This document shows positions 23,161 to 33,064 of a stretch of DNA of 64,000 bases, piece by piece. The stretch covers positions 1 to 64,000 of the forward strand of contig BDDD01001384.1 in NCBI GenBank assembly GCA_001972305.1. Reading direction: 5' to 3'. Positions within the stretch are counted from its first letter, which is position 1. Each line of letters begins with the position of its first letter. The notes beneath the pieces were generated by a model. That model had not been told where the DNA came from. It ran no database searches and was given only the letters and a program-made list of their open reading frames with translations. The stretch is from Cephalotus follicularis. Taxonomy: Eukaryota > Streptophyta > Magnoliopsida > Oxalidales > Cephalotaceae. The translations under genes were made by a program, and so were the position numbers.

Positions 23161-25462
23161 TTTGGTTTAGATTCTCTAGACTTTTCAAGTGAATTGTTTT
23201 CAAGATTTTGAATAAAAGGGATAATGGTTTTAAAATGATTTTAAACTCATGCATATCATGCATTGCATTAGAGTCATGTGTTTGGTAGCATGCCTCATGG
23301 TCAAGGAGATGGGTCCCTCTGTGGACATAAATAGTGAGATCTTTTAAGTTCATTAGATGGACGGTTGATGTAGAGCCAGAATCAGGTGTAAGGATAAGAA
23401 TTTTAAGATCGGAGATACTCCATGATATCACCTCTGTTTTGGATAGCGGCCGAGGTAGCAGCGAGGATGTTATCTTCCCTATAGCCTTTATTAATTGACA
23501 TGTCTGAGTTAGAGCTCTAGCGGGCCACATCCTGTCTATTCTAGACTTTATGAGATATCAAGCCATGATGTATGTGACCGAACACCTTAATGCATTGGAG
23601 GAAGTACTCTATGGTTCTTGCATATATGTTTCTGGATAACATCATAGCAACGAATTGTTGGTAGTGACGAATTGTTCGAAGAGGCTCAGGCGATTACCAT
23701 AGTACGTTTATGCTTGAGTACTTAGTGGAACCGTTAGCAGAGTATAGTGAAGGATTTAGCCTATAAGGGCTATGTCTAGATGACATCATCTATTGTGGAC
23801 GAATGTTGGCTCTACGTAGGTCTTCATAGACAGGGATTCGAACCTTGAGTTGAGCTGCATTGAGATGATTAAAGATTACGATTACGTTAACGAATACCAA
23901 AGGCAAACGTGATTACAGATGCTTTGAGTAAGAAGTTTTCTACTTCCCTGGCTTCTCTTCAGATGAGTTATTCATTTTGTTAGTGGAGTCGGATCATTGC
24001 ATGTGATCCTATTAGCCTTATGCATGGGGACTCTATCGTCTACTCTTCGGGAGAGACCGATATTGCAGGACCGGATCAGTGATGCTCGTTGAAAGAATTG
24101 TAACCGCACTGACTGCTCGCTTTGAGACAATGAAACATTGATGTATGGGGACAGGTTATGTGCGTCTTACGATGAAGCCATAAGACGTACATTTTTGTGA
24201 AAATCATAACTCATTCCCTTGATACAACCTAATAGTACCAAGTATGTCGTCGATTGAGAGAGCACTTCTGGTATAACAACATGAAGAGAGAATATCTCAG
24301 TTTTGATAACCAGATGTTCAGCATACCGGTAAATCAATGCAGAGCAACAGCAAAACTTCTAGTCTGTTACAGTTGCTCGTTATTATCAAGCGAAAGTGTG
24401 TGCTATGATTGCAGCGCCCTTGTGCTATTGATGCAAATTGTTGTCCGCTGGGCTATTGGGTGTGCATCTTGATGTGCGCTTGTGTGCATTTTGTGCAGAG
24501 GATGCATTCTTTGTCCACACGAAGAGTTTCTACACTTGCTATTGTGTGCACTTCTTTCTCTTTGCTTGGCGGTTGTGCATGCATAATGTGGTGCTTGCAT
24601 GAGATTTGTCTGCGTAATTATGTGCATGTTCTTCTGCATGTGATTGCGTTTGTACACATGATGACATGAGTATGTGCAACCTGCCTTCATGGTGCTTTGA
24701 GCCTGTGCATTATGTGTACATGATGTCTCGATTGTCAGCACCATGAGTTTTTTTACTCATTCTTATAACATGCCTATCGATGCAAACCATTGGTTCTCTC
24801 GATGTTTCCACATGTTTGGTGTTGATTATTCATCGTTTTGATTGTGGTTCGTTCAGAAAACCTTTTGCTTTGTGTACGTTGGGCACTTGAGTAGTATTTT
24901 GGTTACGTGGCTTGGCTGACCCCATGTTGATTCATCAATCGATCAATACGTATGCCTCTTCAGTTTTGTCTTCGGACATCCTTGCTATTGGTGGATTGCG
25001 TTTGAGATCTTCTGCTGCATACCTATGACACGGAATCCCATTGTCCCTCGAAAGATTTTTTTTTGCCCGATGCCCTTTTCAGGTGTTGGCTGACCATGTT
25101 GTAGTTCTTGTGCTCCCAGTATACGTTGTTCATTTGACGTTGTTGTGGGCTACTAGACTTTTCTCGTACAGTTAGATACAGAATATGAAATGAGCGTGGG
25201 ACTTCGTTCCTTATTCGCTGTCCAAGCATTGTTGCTTGACACGTATGATGATCATGTACCTAGTTGACCCCACGAACGTGCCTGTTGACTTCAATGCATG
25301 GCTTATGTGGTTTTTGATGTTATGTGGGAGCATGTCATGATGGACTTCGTTGTATAACCGACACGGACACCGCTAAGGTACGATGCGATATAAGTCATAC
25401 TGAAATGACTTGCTTAAATGGCTCACATCTATCGATTCTGCGCCTATGATTTAGACCACTTT
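23161..25462 (+). pseudogene. Gypsy D internal region, pol remnants
   Basis: Almost no coding frame survives. At about 23895-23940 there is a remnant of the RNase H end (IPKANVITDALSKK, matching the usual GKANVVADALSRK). At about 24255-24400 there is an integrase zinc-finger remnant (LREHFWYNNMKREY, then a C..C pair). No protease or RT motif was found, and the span is too short for them. From 24455 to 24720 the sequence is unusually rich in TGTGCA words and matches nothing I recognise. 24720-25462 also has no recognisable gene. Confidence 0.65.
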
Positions 25463-25553
25463 GAGGAGTGACCATACCAGCACTAATGCATGGGATTCCA
25501 TCAGAACTCCGCAGTTAAACGTGCTTGGGCCAGAATAGTTCTAAGATGAGCAG
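25463..25553 (+). pseudogene. 5S rRNA-derived segment inside gypsy D
   Basis: About 90 bases align colinearly with the first three quarters of plant 5S rRNA, with recognisable blocks ACCATACCAGCACTAATGCA, CCATCAGAACTCCGCAGTTA and CGTGCTTGGGC. The pol III A-box equivalent (25513-25530) differs from the usual plant sequence at one base, while the intermediate element and C-box regions are more altered. The 3' quarter of 5S is missing. It lies about 57 bases upstream of the PPT and in the same orientation as the element. It is a 5S-derived insertion or capture, not a functional rRNA gene. Cassandra TRIM elements carry 5S in their LTRs, but this is not in an LTR. Confidence 0.9.
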
Positions 25554-25610
25554 ACAGTATTCAATTTCCTTTGCTAGGTGATGTGAGTAAAATTTGAGGA
25601 TAAAATTTCT

Positions 25611-25620
25611 TAAGGGGGGG
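25611..25620 (+). other. Polypurine tract of gypsy D
   Basis: TAAGGGGGGG follows a FEDKIS-like coding tail, as in chromoviruses. Confidence 0.85.

Positions 25621-25647
<27 letters not shown>
25621..25647 (+). repeat. (TA)n microsatellite replacing the start of the D 3' LTR
   Basis: Twenty-seven bases of pure alternating TA directly follow the PPT. In the 5' LTR the matching TATATATATA sits about 65 bases into the LTR, so the first part of this LTR, including TGTTACACC, is missing here. Confidence 0.9.
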
Positions 25648-25651
<4 letters not shown>

Positions 25652-26731
25652 AAAAAATTGAAATGTGAAGACACCCGACGTTTCTAGAAGAAACACCAGG
25701 TGCGTTAGTAAAAATAGAAATGCACGGGTGAGAATGACAAAGAGATGAGAGAACGAGAGAGAGAGAGACGCGGAGAACGGGAGAGAGACACCGAGTGAGG
25801 CGCCGGAGACCGGGAAAGACGACGATGACGTCACCCCCAATGCCAGGTATCCTTCTCTTCCTCTTTCCTCTTTTTCTCTCTTCTTTTTTTCTTCCTTTCC
25901 GTGCAAAACGGCCACTGTCGTTGCTTCCCCGCCATCGATAGCGTCGCGGGTGGGGCTGGTCTTCATCGTGGGGATCACCTACACCCATTTTGACTGTGGC
26001 TGAGGTGTTATTTGGCCGGAATCGGCCGGATTTTAGTCCTTGAGTCAACTCAATGGGGTGACTTGCTGCCGATTGTGACGCCACGTTTGGCGCCGAGTCC
26101 CGGTGAGTTTCGGCCACCAATGAGTAGCCTGGAGGTTGTGGAGTCCAGTGGTGGCGTGACCGGAGCAATGGAGACTTAGCCAGAGCTCCGGCGAGGCGAC
26201 AACCACCGTTTCTGACCAAGTCTCGGGCGAAGACGTCTTGAACCGAAGCTGTTGTGGCATTTTTGTGAGGCAGCCAGAGCCTCGATGTGTTTGCTGGAAT
26301 TCGTTCGGAGCTCCGATGATGACAGTATTTTTTTTTCTTGTGCGTAGGTTTTAACGTATACATGTTGTATACGTAGTAAAGTGATGAAAATAACCAAGGA
26401 TAGGAGGGTTTCCAATCAACAGCGATCTCGATTTTCCAACTCGAATTCTATAGCCGATTCAAAGCTTCGAGAGGTTAGTTGAGGTATAGTAAAAATTGAG
26501 AAACATGAATATATTGCTAGACTTAAGAGTGTAAAGAATATAGATTAATACAACCATTTTCTTGCATAATGCATTTCGGCAAGGATAAGTGACATAGATT
26601 GTAAATGTGATTTAACAGGATTACTGACGTGATGGATCATGAGTTATAAAGGTAGATAAATGAGTAAAGATTGTGATTGAGAGAAAAATCGAGTAAAAGT
26701 GGCGTGTGGAGGTATATGACATTTCATACAT

Positions 26732-27432
26732 TGTTTAGCATAAAAATGTGTTGTTTTTAAATGCGTTATTTGTTATATTTTTATGCTTGGAATAGACTAC
26801 TTTGGTTGTGTTATGTTGATTTTCATATTTAAGTGCAAGATGACCAAAGTACAAGAATACTACCCAAAACTGTGCAAATTAGAGCTTGAAAGTGTAAAGA
26901 TTGAAGAATGGACAAATTCGACAGAAAAAGAGCCAAACGCGTCGATGTCTATCATGCACGTCGATGTCTTTTTTGGGTTTACAACAAAGAAGTCAACGTC
27001 TTTATATAAGGATCGACGTTTTTTCTGGCAATGCAACTTACCTTCGAGAGCTATGAACAAGGGATCGACGTGTTTCAAGAAAGAGATCGACGTCTTTGTG
27101 CAAAATCGACCTTTAACTTTTGGACCAGAAGGGATCGACGCCTTTCACATTAGGAGTCGACGTCTTTCACACGCATCTCAGAAAAACGCGACTTTTACAA
27201 GAAGACATCGACGCCTTTCAAACGAAGTCGACGTCTTCCTCTGCAGCAGAAATAGAAAGATTAGATTTTTGCCATATTTTGTAACTAGGATTACTTTATT
27301 TCCGTTTTTGATCAATTTTGTAGTATATAAACAATGTTATTTCGGCCAAATAGGGCAGAGTGTGTGGAAGTAGCCACCTCCCTCCTTAGTTTAGTTTCAT
27401 TATGTTTTGTAACTAGTTTTTAAGGTTTTGGG
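26732..27432 (+). repeat. Left LTR of F, 3'-truncated
   Basis: It starts TGTTTAGCATAAAAATGTG, like the LTR at 62255. It has a GTCGACGTCTTT-type array at 26938-27232 and a TATATAAA box at 27324-27331. It matches the right LTR up to 27432, then switches to gag sequence. About 697 bases of LTR, plus the PBS, are deleted. A plus-strand frame across 26783-27373 is carried by the LTR and I do not regard it as a gene. Confidence 0.88.
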
Positions 27433-27783
27433 CAGTCCCCAAACCATGTTTTTGAAGAATGCCAAATCTATATTGACAACCATTATGCTCCTGAGAATGT
27501 GTCTGCTATGAACCAATACAACTCGTATAGTAATACTTACAATCCGGGTTGGCAAAATCATCCAAACTTCTCATGGAGTCAAGGGAAAAACATGCGAGGA
27601 CAATCTAGCTTTTCGGGGAAGCCTTCTAGCGTTGGTGCCCCACCTTCACATTTTTCGGGACAACCTTCAAACTTCCTTAGCTAGTCTGATCCACAACAGA
27701 CATATTAAAGGTTCTCCCAAAATTAAAACAATGTCCAACCATCATTCCCACAAAATCAATTCCAAAATCAACAATCACCTGGA
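27433..27783 (+). pseudogene. Athila-like gag C-terminal remnant
   Basis: A frame around 27499-27684 has the N/Q/G-rich stretch YSNTYNPGWQNHPNFSWSQG, a hallmark found after the zinc knuckle in Athila gag. The upstream zinc knuckle and the gag core are deleted. A TAG at 27682-27684 and another stop shortly after separate it from the next open frame, so the gag-protease polyprotein is interrupted. Confidence 0.8.
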
Positions 27784-29394
27784 TTGTTGAACCAAAGGGA
27801 TGATACATCTAGGATTTCATCGTTAGAAAAGAATATTGAGCTTCTCATGAGCACTATGATGACTAGTCAGCACAACCTAGAAAAGCAAATCTCTCAGCTA
27901 GCATCTGCGGTGCATACAAGAGAAAAAGGGAAGATGCCTTCCCAACCCGAACCGAATCCTAGGGCGAATATGATTCAGCCCGATCGTATCCAACAGCAAT
28001 CTAATCCGCAATGCTCATCTTCTTCTGGACCATCCGATCAAGCATTTGCCTTGAGAAGTGGAAATGAGTACCAACCAGCGGATAAAACAGAAAATTTGAG
28101 CGAGGAGTTGGTTGAGTCATTTGCGCATGAAAAATCAAAAGAACAGTTGGTTGACTCCTTTGTGCAACAAACAAATTTAAATGCGCAAGAAGATGTTAGC
28201 AAAGAGAAAGAAAGAGAGGAAAAGGAACAATTAATGGAAATACCCAAGCGTTCATTTGATCCCCCAATTCCTTTTCCAAAGAGATTAGATAATAAAGCCC
28301 CCGCAATGGAAAAGATCATCAATACATTTAAACAAGTTCAAATCAATATCCCATTGCTTGAAGCTATCGAGCAGGTGCCCTCTTACACAAAATTCCTTAA
28401 AGACTTATGCACGAAAAAGAGGATCCTTCAGACTCCAAAAAAGGCTTTCTTGGCAGCCAATATTAGTGCAATGTTTTTGCAACCCACGATGCGAAAGTAC
28501 AAAGATCCTGGCTGCCCGACAATCTCTTGTGTGATTGGCAACATCAAAATCGATCATGCCTTGCTCGATTTAGGAGCAAGTGTGAACTTGTTGCCGTCAT
28601 CAGTTTTTGAGAAACTAGGTTTAGGAGAGTTGCGCCCGACCAATACGACTTTGCAATTAGCTGATAGGTCGGTAAAAGTACCAAGAGGGAAAATTGAGGA
28701 TGTTTTGATAAAGGTTTGTGAGTTTTTCTTTCCTATCGACTTTGTCGTATTAGATACCCAGCCTGTTGTGAATATAAAAGACCAAATCCCAGTTATCCTT
28801 GGTAGACCATTCTTGGCCACAAGTAATGCATTGATCAATTACCGAAATGGTCTCATGAAGTTGAGTTTTGGAAAGTCGTCGATGGACTTTAACATTTTCC
28901 GATTGGGAAAGCATCAATCTGACTTTGATGATGTCTATGTGATTCGTTCGATTCCTGATACCATTGATTCGTATTTTAATATCGACTTTGATCGCAATTT
29001 CAGGAGAGACTTTGAGATAGAGGAAGCTAAGCAAAAGGACAGATTGATGTGGCTAGAAAACGAGGAAGCGTTAGCGTGGTTAGAAAGTAAGCTCAATGAG
29101 CCAACGTCGGATAGTGAATGGGATCATCTATCCCATTACACACACAAACTCGCTACGCCTGACCAAACGTACTTTGACGTAGATTTTGAGAACAACTTCA
29201 TGGAATGCTTGAGAGAATTCGAGGAATTAGAGGTCACACAAAAGGAAATTCTAAGTTGGTTGGAAGATGGGGACGTTGATTCGATTTTGGAAGTTCAATG
29301 GGACGATCTGTCCCATTTCACTCACAAACTTAGCACGCCATCCCACCCTCACACATCCTTGAAAATAACTTTTTCTTTATTAAAGATCAATTAG
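27784..29394 (+). CDS. Athila-like gag tail and retropepsin with duplicated acidic tail
   Basis: This is an open frame of 536 codons that starts inside an original gag frame, so the first residue is arbitrary. Residues about 10-45 form a helical Q/L-rich segment, followed by a P/Q/S-rich linker and a K/E-rich stretch. The aspartic protease lies at about residues 245-365. Its active-site motif reads DLGASVNLLP, which is the usual Athila form, and a later ILGRPFLAT block completes the fold. After the protease an acidic, W-rich segment of about 60 residues occurs twice in tandem (about residues 397-462 and 463-525). Each copy begins YF(N/D)(I/V)DF and ends WD(H/D)LSH(Y/F)THKL. RT would normally follow in frame but is absent. 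The protease would cleave Gag in the particle if expressed. Confidence 0.85.
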   Translation: MLNQRDDTSRISSLEKNIELLMSTMMTSQHNLEKQISQLASAVHTREKGKMPSQPEPNPRANMIQPDRIQQQSNPQCSSSSGPSDQAFALRSGNEYQPADKTENLSEELVESFAHEKSKEQLVDSFVQQTNLNAQEDVSKEKEREEKEQLMEIPKRSFDPPIPFPKRLDNKAPAMEKIINTFKQVQINIPLLEAIEQVPSYTKFLKDLCTKKRILQTPKKAFLAANISAMFLQPTMRKYKDPGCPTISCVIGNIKIDHALLDLGASVNLLPSSVFEKLGLGELRPTNTTLQLADRSVKVPRGKIEDVLIKVCEFFFPIDFVVLDTQPVVNIKDQIPVILGRPFLATSNALINYRNGLMKLSFGKSSMDFNIFRLGKHQSDFDDVYVIRSIPDTIDSYFNIDFDRNFRRDFEIEEAKQKDRLMWLENEEALAWLESKLNEPTSDSEWDHLSHYTHKLATPDQTYFDVDFENNFMECLREFEELEVTQKEILSWLEDGDVDSILEVQWDDLSHFTHKLSTPSHPHTSLKITFSLLKIN

Positions 29395-29402
29395 GATGGA
29401 GG

Positions 29403-29864
29403 GTGTGCATTCGTATGGACCATGTGTGTAATTGGTTGATTGGCCGTGATTATTCGTGTTCTCTTCATTGTTTTTACTGGTGGAAATCCTATTGGGACGA
29501 TTATTCTATTGTTGAAAATGTTTCTAACTATTATGGTTCTCTTGGTGAATTTTATTGGTGGGAATCTTATTGGGACGATGCTTATATTGATAAAATTGTT
29601 TTCTCATGTTGTATGTTTAAGTTTTTTCAGGCAGGTATTCATGATTTTTATTGGTGGACATCCTTTTGGGATGATGCTTATATTATTAAACCTATGCCTT
29701 CACGTGGTGTTTTTGAGTTTGCTAAGACAGGTATTGGAGACGTGTTCGAAGTGAAAAGGAAGCGCGCACTAAGAAAGCAAGCACTAACGTTTTTCAAATT
29801 TAAGGCTGCATTGATGGAAGAGGCCATGGACTTTCACGAGCCTCATTATTTTGAGCCTCCATGA
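29403..29864 (+). CDS. W/Y-rich ORF with three FYWW-x-S-(Y/F)-WDD repeats
   Basis: This ORF of about 153 codons lies eight bases after the gag-protease stop, in another frame. Its first in-frame ATG is at 29415. Three copies of FYWW(K/E/T)S(Y/F)WDD occur at about residues 26-35, 50-59 and 83-92, the last two followed by AYI. The C-terminal third is basic (KRKRALRKQ) and then acidic, ending HEPHYFEPP before a TGA. I recognise no family. The repeat cores keep the W and D codons while neighbouring codons differ both silently and not. It occupies the place where pol should be and could be a rearranged remnant of the acidic tail region or a captured sequence. Confidence 0.5.
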   Translation: MCIRMDHVCNWLIGRDYSCSLHCFYWWKSYWDDYSIVENVSNYYGSLGEFYWWESYWDDAYIDKIVFSCCMFKFFQAGIHDFYWWTSFWDDAYIIKPMPSRGVFEFAKTGIGDVFEVKRKRALRKQALTFFKFKAALMEEAMDFHEPHYFEPP

Positions 29865-29993
29865 TCATATCCGGTAAACCCTACACCTTTATTCTTTATT
29901 GTATTGCATTGTTTCTTATATTTGTGTGATCATGTATTTTTCCTTTCTTTAGCATGTTTCTAGTGCATTGAGGACAATGCAAAATTTAAGTAT

Positions 29994-30008
29994 GGGGGGG
30001 GGGGGGGG
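29994..30008 (+). other. Poly-G polypurine tract of F
   Basis: A run of fifteen G follows GAGGACAATGC and TTTAAGTAT, wording typical of Athila elements near the end of their coding region. LTR sequence starts almost at once, but with its first 109 bases missing. Confidence 0.75.
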
Positions 30009-30010
30009 CC

Positions 30011-31299
30011 TGACCAAAGTGCAAGAATACTACCCAAAAGTGTGCAAATTGGAGCTTGAAAGTGTAAAGATTGACGAATGGACAAATTCGGCAGAAAAAG
30101 AGCCAAACGCGTCGATGTCTATCATGCACGTCGATGACTTTTCTGGGTTTACAACAAAGAAGTCGACGTCTTTATATGAGGATCGACGTTTTTTCTGGCA
30201 ATGCAACTTACCTTCGAGAGCTATGAACAAGGGATCAACGTGTTTCAAGAAAGAGATGGACGGCTTTGTACAAAATCGACCTGTAACTTTTGGACTAGAA
30301 GGGATCGACGTCTTTCACATTAGGAGTCAACGTCTTCCACACGTATCTCAGAAAAATGCGACTTTTACAAGAAGACATCGACGCCCTTCAGAAGAAGTCG
30401 ACGTCTTCCTCTGCAGCAGAAATAGAAAGATTAGATTTTTACCATATTTTGTAACTAGGATTACTTTATTTCCGTTTTTGATCAATTTTGTAGTATATAA
30501 ACAATGTTATTTCGGCCAAATAGGGCAGAGTGTGTGGAAGTAGCCACCTCCCTCCTTAGTTTAGTTTCATTATGTTTTGTAACTAGTTTTTAAGGTTTTG
30601 GGTTAGAACAAAGCCTAAATTGTTATTGTTTCAATTCCATCAATAAAAATCCTTGAATATTTTATTTGTTCTTCAATATTTCTGCCGTCACACACACTTT
30701 GTCTGTCTGATTAAAATCCACAAACATCTTGTCGGTGAAGCTGAAAGTTGACGAATAAATAGTGCTTAATTCAACGGAGTCTACTCATACGATTTGTCAC
30801 AACGAACACACTTCGTATAGACCTAGCATGTCTACTCATACGTCGTGCCGCCGCTGTTGTCGTACTTCGTATATACCTAGCATGTCTACTCATACGTCTT
30901 GTCATCACCGCCGCACTCCATATAGACCTAGCTGCCGTTGTTTATCAAGGTATCATCGTTCAACTTCATGGAATTGTTCAATACAATCTACGGTGAGTTT
31001 CTATACCGTAAAACCGTTTCTTTATTATATATTCTCTTCACTTTTATTCATTGCATGCTTTATTTCTTAGTATTTTGAATTCAACGTTTTTAATTATTGA
31101 AGTCTTAATTTCTTGTTTTGATTATTTATTTTACTTTGCATAATTAGCAGTAGTTTTTGATAGTCTATTTCAAAATTTGGTATACTTCGCCTAGGTTGGA
31201 TAGATTACAACTAGTTTACGTTTCCCTGCGTTCGACCCGTTACTGCATGATCCGTGCACTTGCGGCTATATATTTTAAAACATTCTAAATCAGTGAACA
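30011..31299 (+). repeat. Right LTR of F, 5'-truncated
   Basis: It corresponds to left-LTR base 26841 onwards. It has a GTCGAC array (30108-30404), TATATAAA at 30494-30501, AATAAA at 30642-30647 and an end of AGTGAACA. At 30780-30935 there are three repeats with a TCTACTCATACG core, spaced 51 and 54 bases, keeping a plus-strand frame open (see Findings). Confidence 0.88.
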
Positions 31300-32406
31300 T
31301 ACATGCATTGTATGCATCCTATGTGATTAGGCATAGAAAGTGGTATTAATGAGACTTTAATACGATGGCTTTATAGACAGGGATTCTATATCTGATCCGA
31401 ACCAACGATGGGGTAGTCCGTGGTAGTTGACGGCGGTAAACTGATGAGTAGAACATCTCCTTCCTTACTTTATCTTATTTGTTCTTGATATTCCTTGATG
31501 ATGGATATTCCTTCTACTGTGATTTTTAAATGCCATAGCTTGTCGATTCATATGATTTGTTGATAGCCCATTTGTCGATTCTGACTTGTTGATATCCTAT
31601 ATTGTTGATTCCTAAACTTGTTGATAGCCCTTGTGGTTGGTTTCCATCATTGTTTATTCAGAATCCTTTATTGGGCATTCTTGATTGAAACCCTATATTG
31701 CTATGAGATAGTTGTGATCGTATATTCACCCAGTCTTTTGCTGTTGTATCCACATGGCCCTTACTGTTGTATATCAATTTGGCTCTTACGGAGATGTATT
31801 TTGTTTTTTTGCTATTGCAATTATATTCTTTCCATCTCCGTATCGTTATGGTTGAACTTTATTATTGGTACCGTTGAGTAATTCGAATCTTGTGCTGGAA
31901 ATTGTTGTTATGTGGTTGTGTGCCTTTGTGCATTTTCGTTGTGAATGGGACATTCCTTTCCTCTATTCCTTAGTTGAGAGTCATGTTGTTTGCATATGTG
32001 CCCTGTGTTCTTGTGATATGTAATATTGGTCGAGATTTGTATTTCGTTTGTCTTTTATTGATATATTCATTGGATTGTGATATGATTTCCGAGTGGGTAT
32101 ATGCTCGATATTGTGGGTGACTTGGTCACCTTCTCACACTTGTGATATTGTGACTTGTTATGTTGTTATACTATGCCATATTCTGATGTTGGTTACCGGA
32201 ATTATGTATATGTATTATCGGTCAATGGTGAGAGGGGGTTCGATGATCAACTCTCCTTAGCATGTCCATTGGTCTATGATGGAGTGTTATGTGGGAACTG
32301 ACCCAGGGTTCCATACCTGGATCTGCGGCATACTATTGTCTATGATGGTATGCTGAGTGCGAGTGCAGCAGACACTCCGTCCCTCATCCATTTGATCGTG
32401 TTGACT

Positions 32407-32783
32407 ACGTGATTCCGACAAGTGCAGATCCGTGAAATAACGACGTCCCCTCGGTCGATGTTGTGATATATGTGATTCCGACGAGGGCAGATCTGTGTGG
32501 TACAAGATGTTCCTCGGTCGAGGTTCAGATATGTGGTTCTGACGAGGGCAGATTCGTGAAAAAATGACATCCCCTCGGTCGATGGTGTGATATATGTGAT
32601 TCCGATGAGGGCAGATCCGTGTGGTACACGACGTCCTTTCGGTCGAGGTTCAGATATGTTGTTCCGACGAGGGTAGATCCGTGAAATAACGACGTCCCCT
32701 CGATCGATGTTGTGATATATGTGATTCCAAAGAGGGTAGATCCGTGTGGTACACAACGTCCCCTCGGTCAAGGTTCATATATG
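32407..32783 (+). repeat. Alternating A-B tandem array in D 3' LTR
   Basis: Six units in the order A-B-A-B-A-B, the same number and order as at 21358-21733. The array was therefore fixed before D inserted and has not expanded or contracted since. Confidence 0.9.
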
Positions 32784-33064
32784 TATATTATTGTTGCAAC
32801 GGTTGTATTATGATGCCATGGGATTTAGCGGTGATATGATATGACACCATGTGATTTGGCGGCAGGTATGAGACAGTGATATGATTGGTACCAGCATCCT
32901 CTTATATTTATATGTTTTCCTGGGCACACATTACATTCTTGATATTGATATTGCCATGATCGTATCTTTAAGATTTGAAATCCAGATACTCTATATTATT
33001 GTGACTCTCATGTATTTGATTGGTGTCTTGAGTATGACATTTGTTCAGTGGACTTCCTTGTTGA

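Larger units (their letters stand above)
26732..31299 (+). mobile_element. Athila-like gypsy element F, deleted, TSD TACAT
   Basis: The flanks are TACAT (26727-26731) and TACAT (31300-31304). Both terminal regions belong to one LTR family, also seen at 62255-63645. The left LTR lacks its 3' half and the right LTR its first 109 bases. The interior keeps the gag tail and protease but has no RT, RNase H or integrase. The two overlapping LTR parts (26841-27432 and 30011-30602) have equal length and look only a few percent different, so the insertion is fairly recent. Confidence 0.9.

Noticed and set aside
25463..25553. A functional 5S rRNA gene
   Set aside because: The 3' quarter is missing, C-box bases are altered and no T-rich terminator follows at the right place.
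26783..27373. Plus-strand frame of 196 codons, repeated at 29968-30543
   Set aside because: Both lie within LTR sequence of element F and include the GTCGAC array and the TATA box. The long frame is a by-product of the repeats.
29440..29754. Second plus-strand frame overlapping the W/Y-rich ORF, hydrophobic with IGG(N/H)P(I/F)G repeats
   Set aside because: It is the same DNA repeats read in a shifted frame. Both frames are open, so I favour the one with invariant W and D codons, but not strongly.
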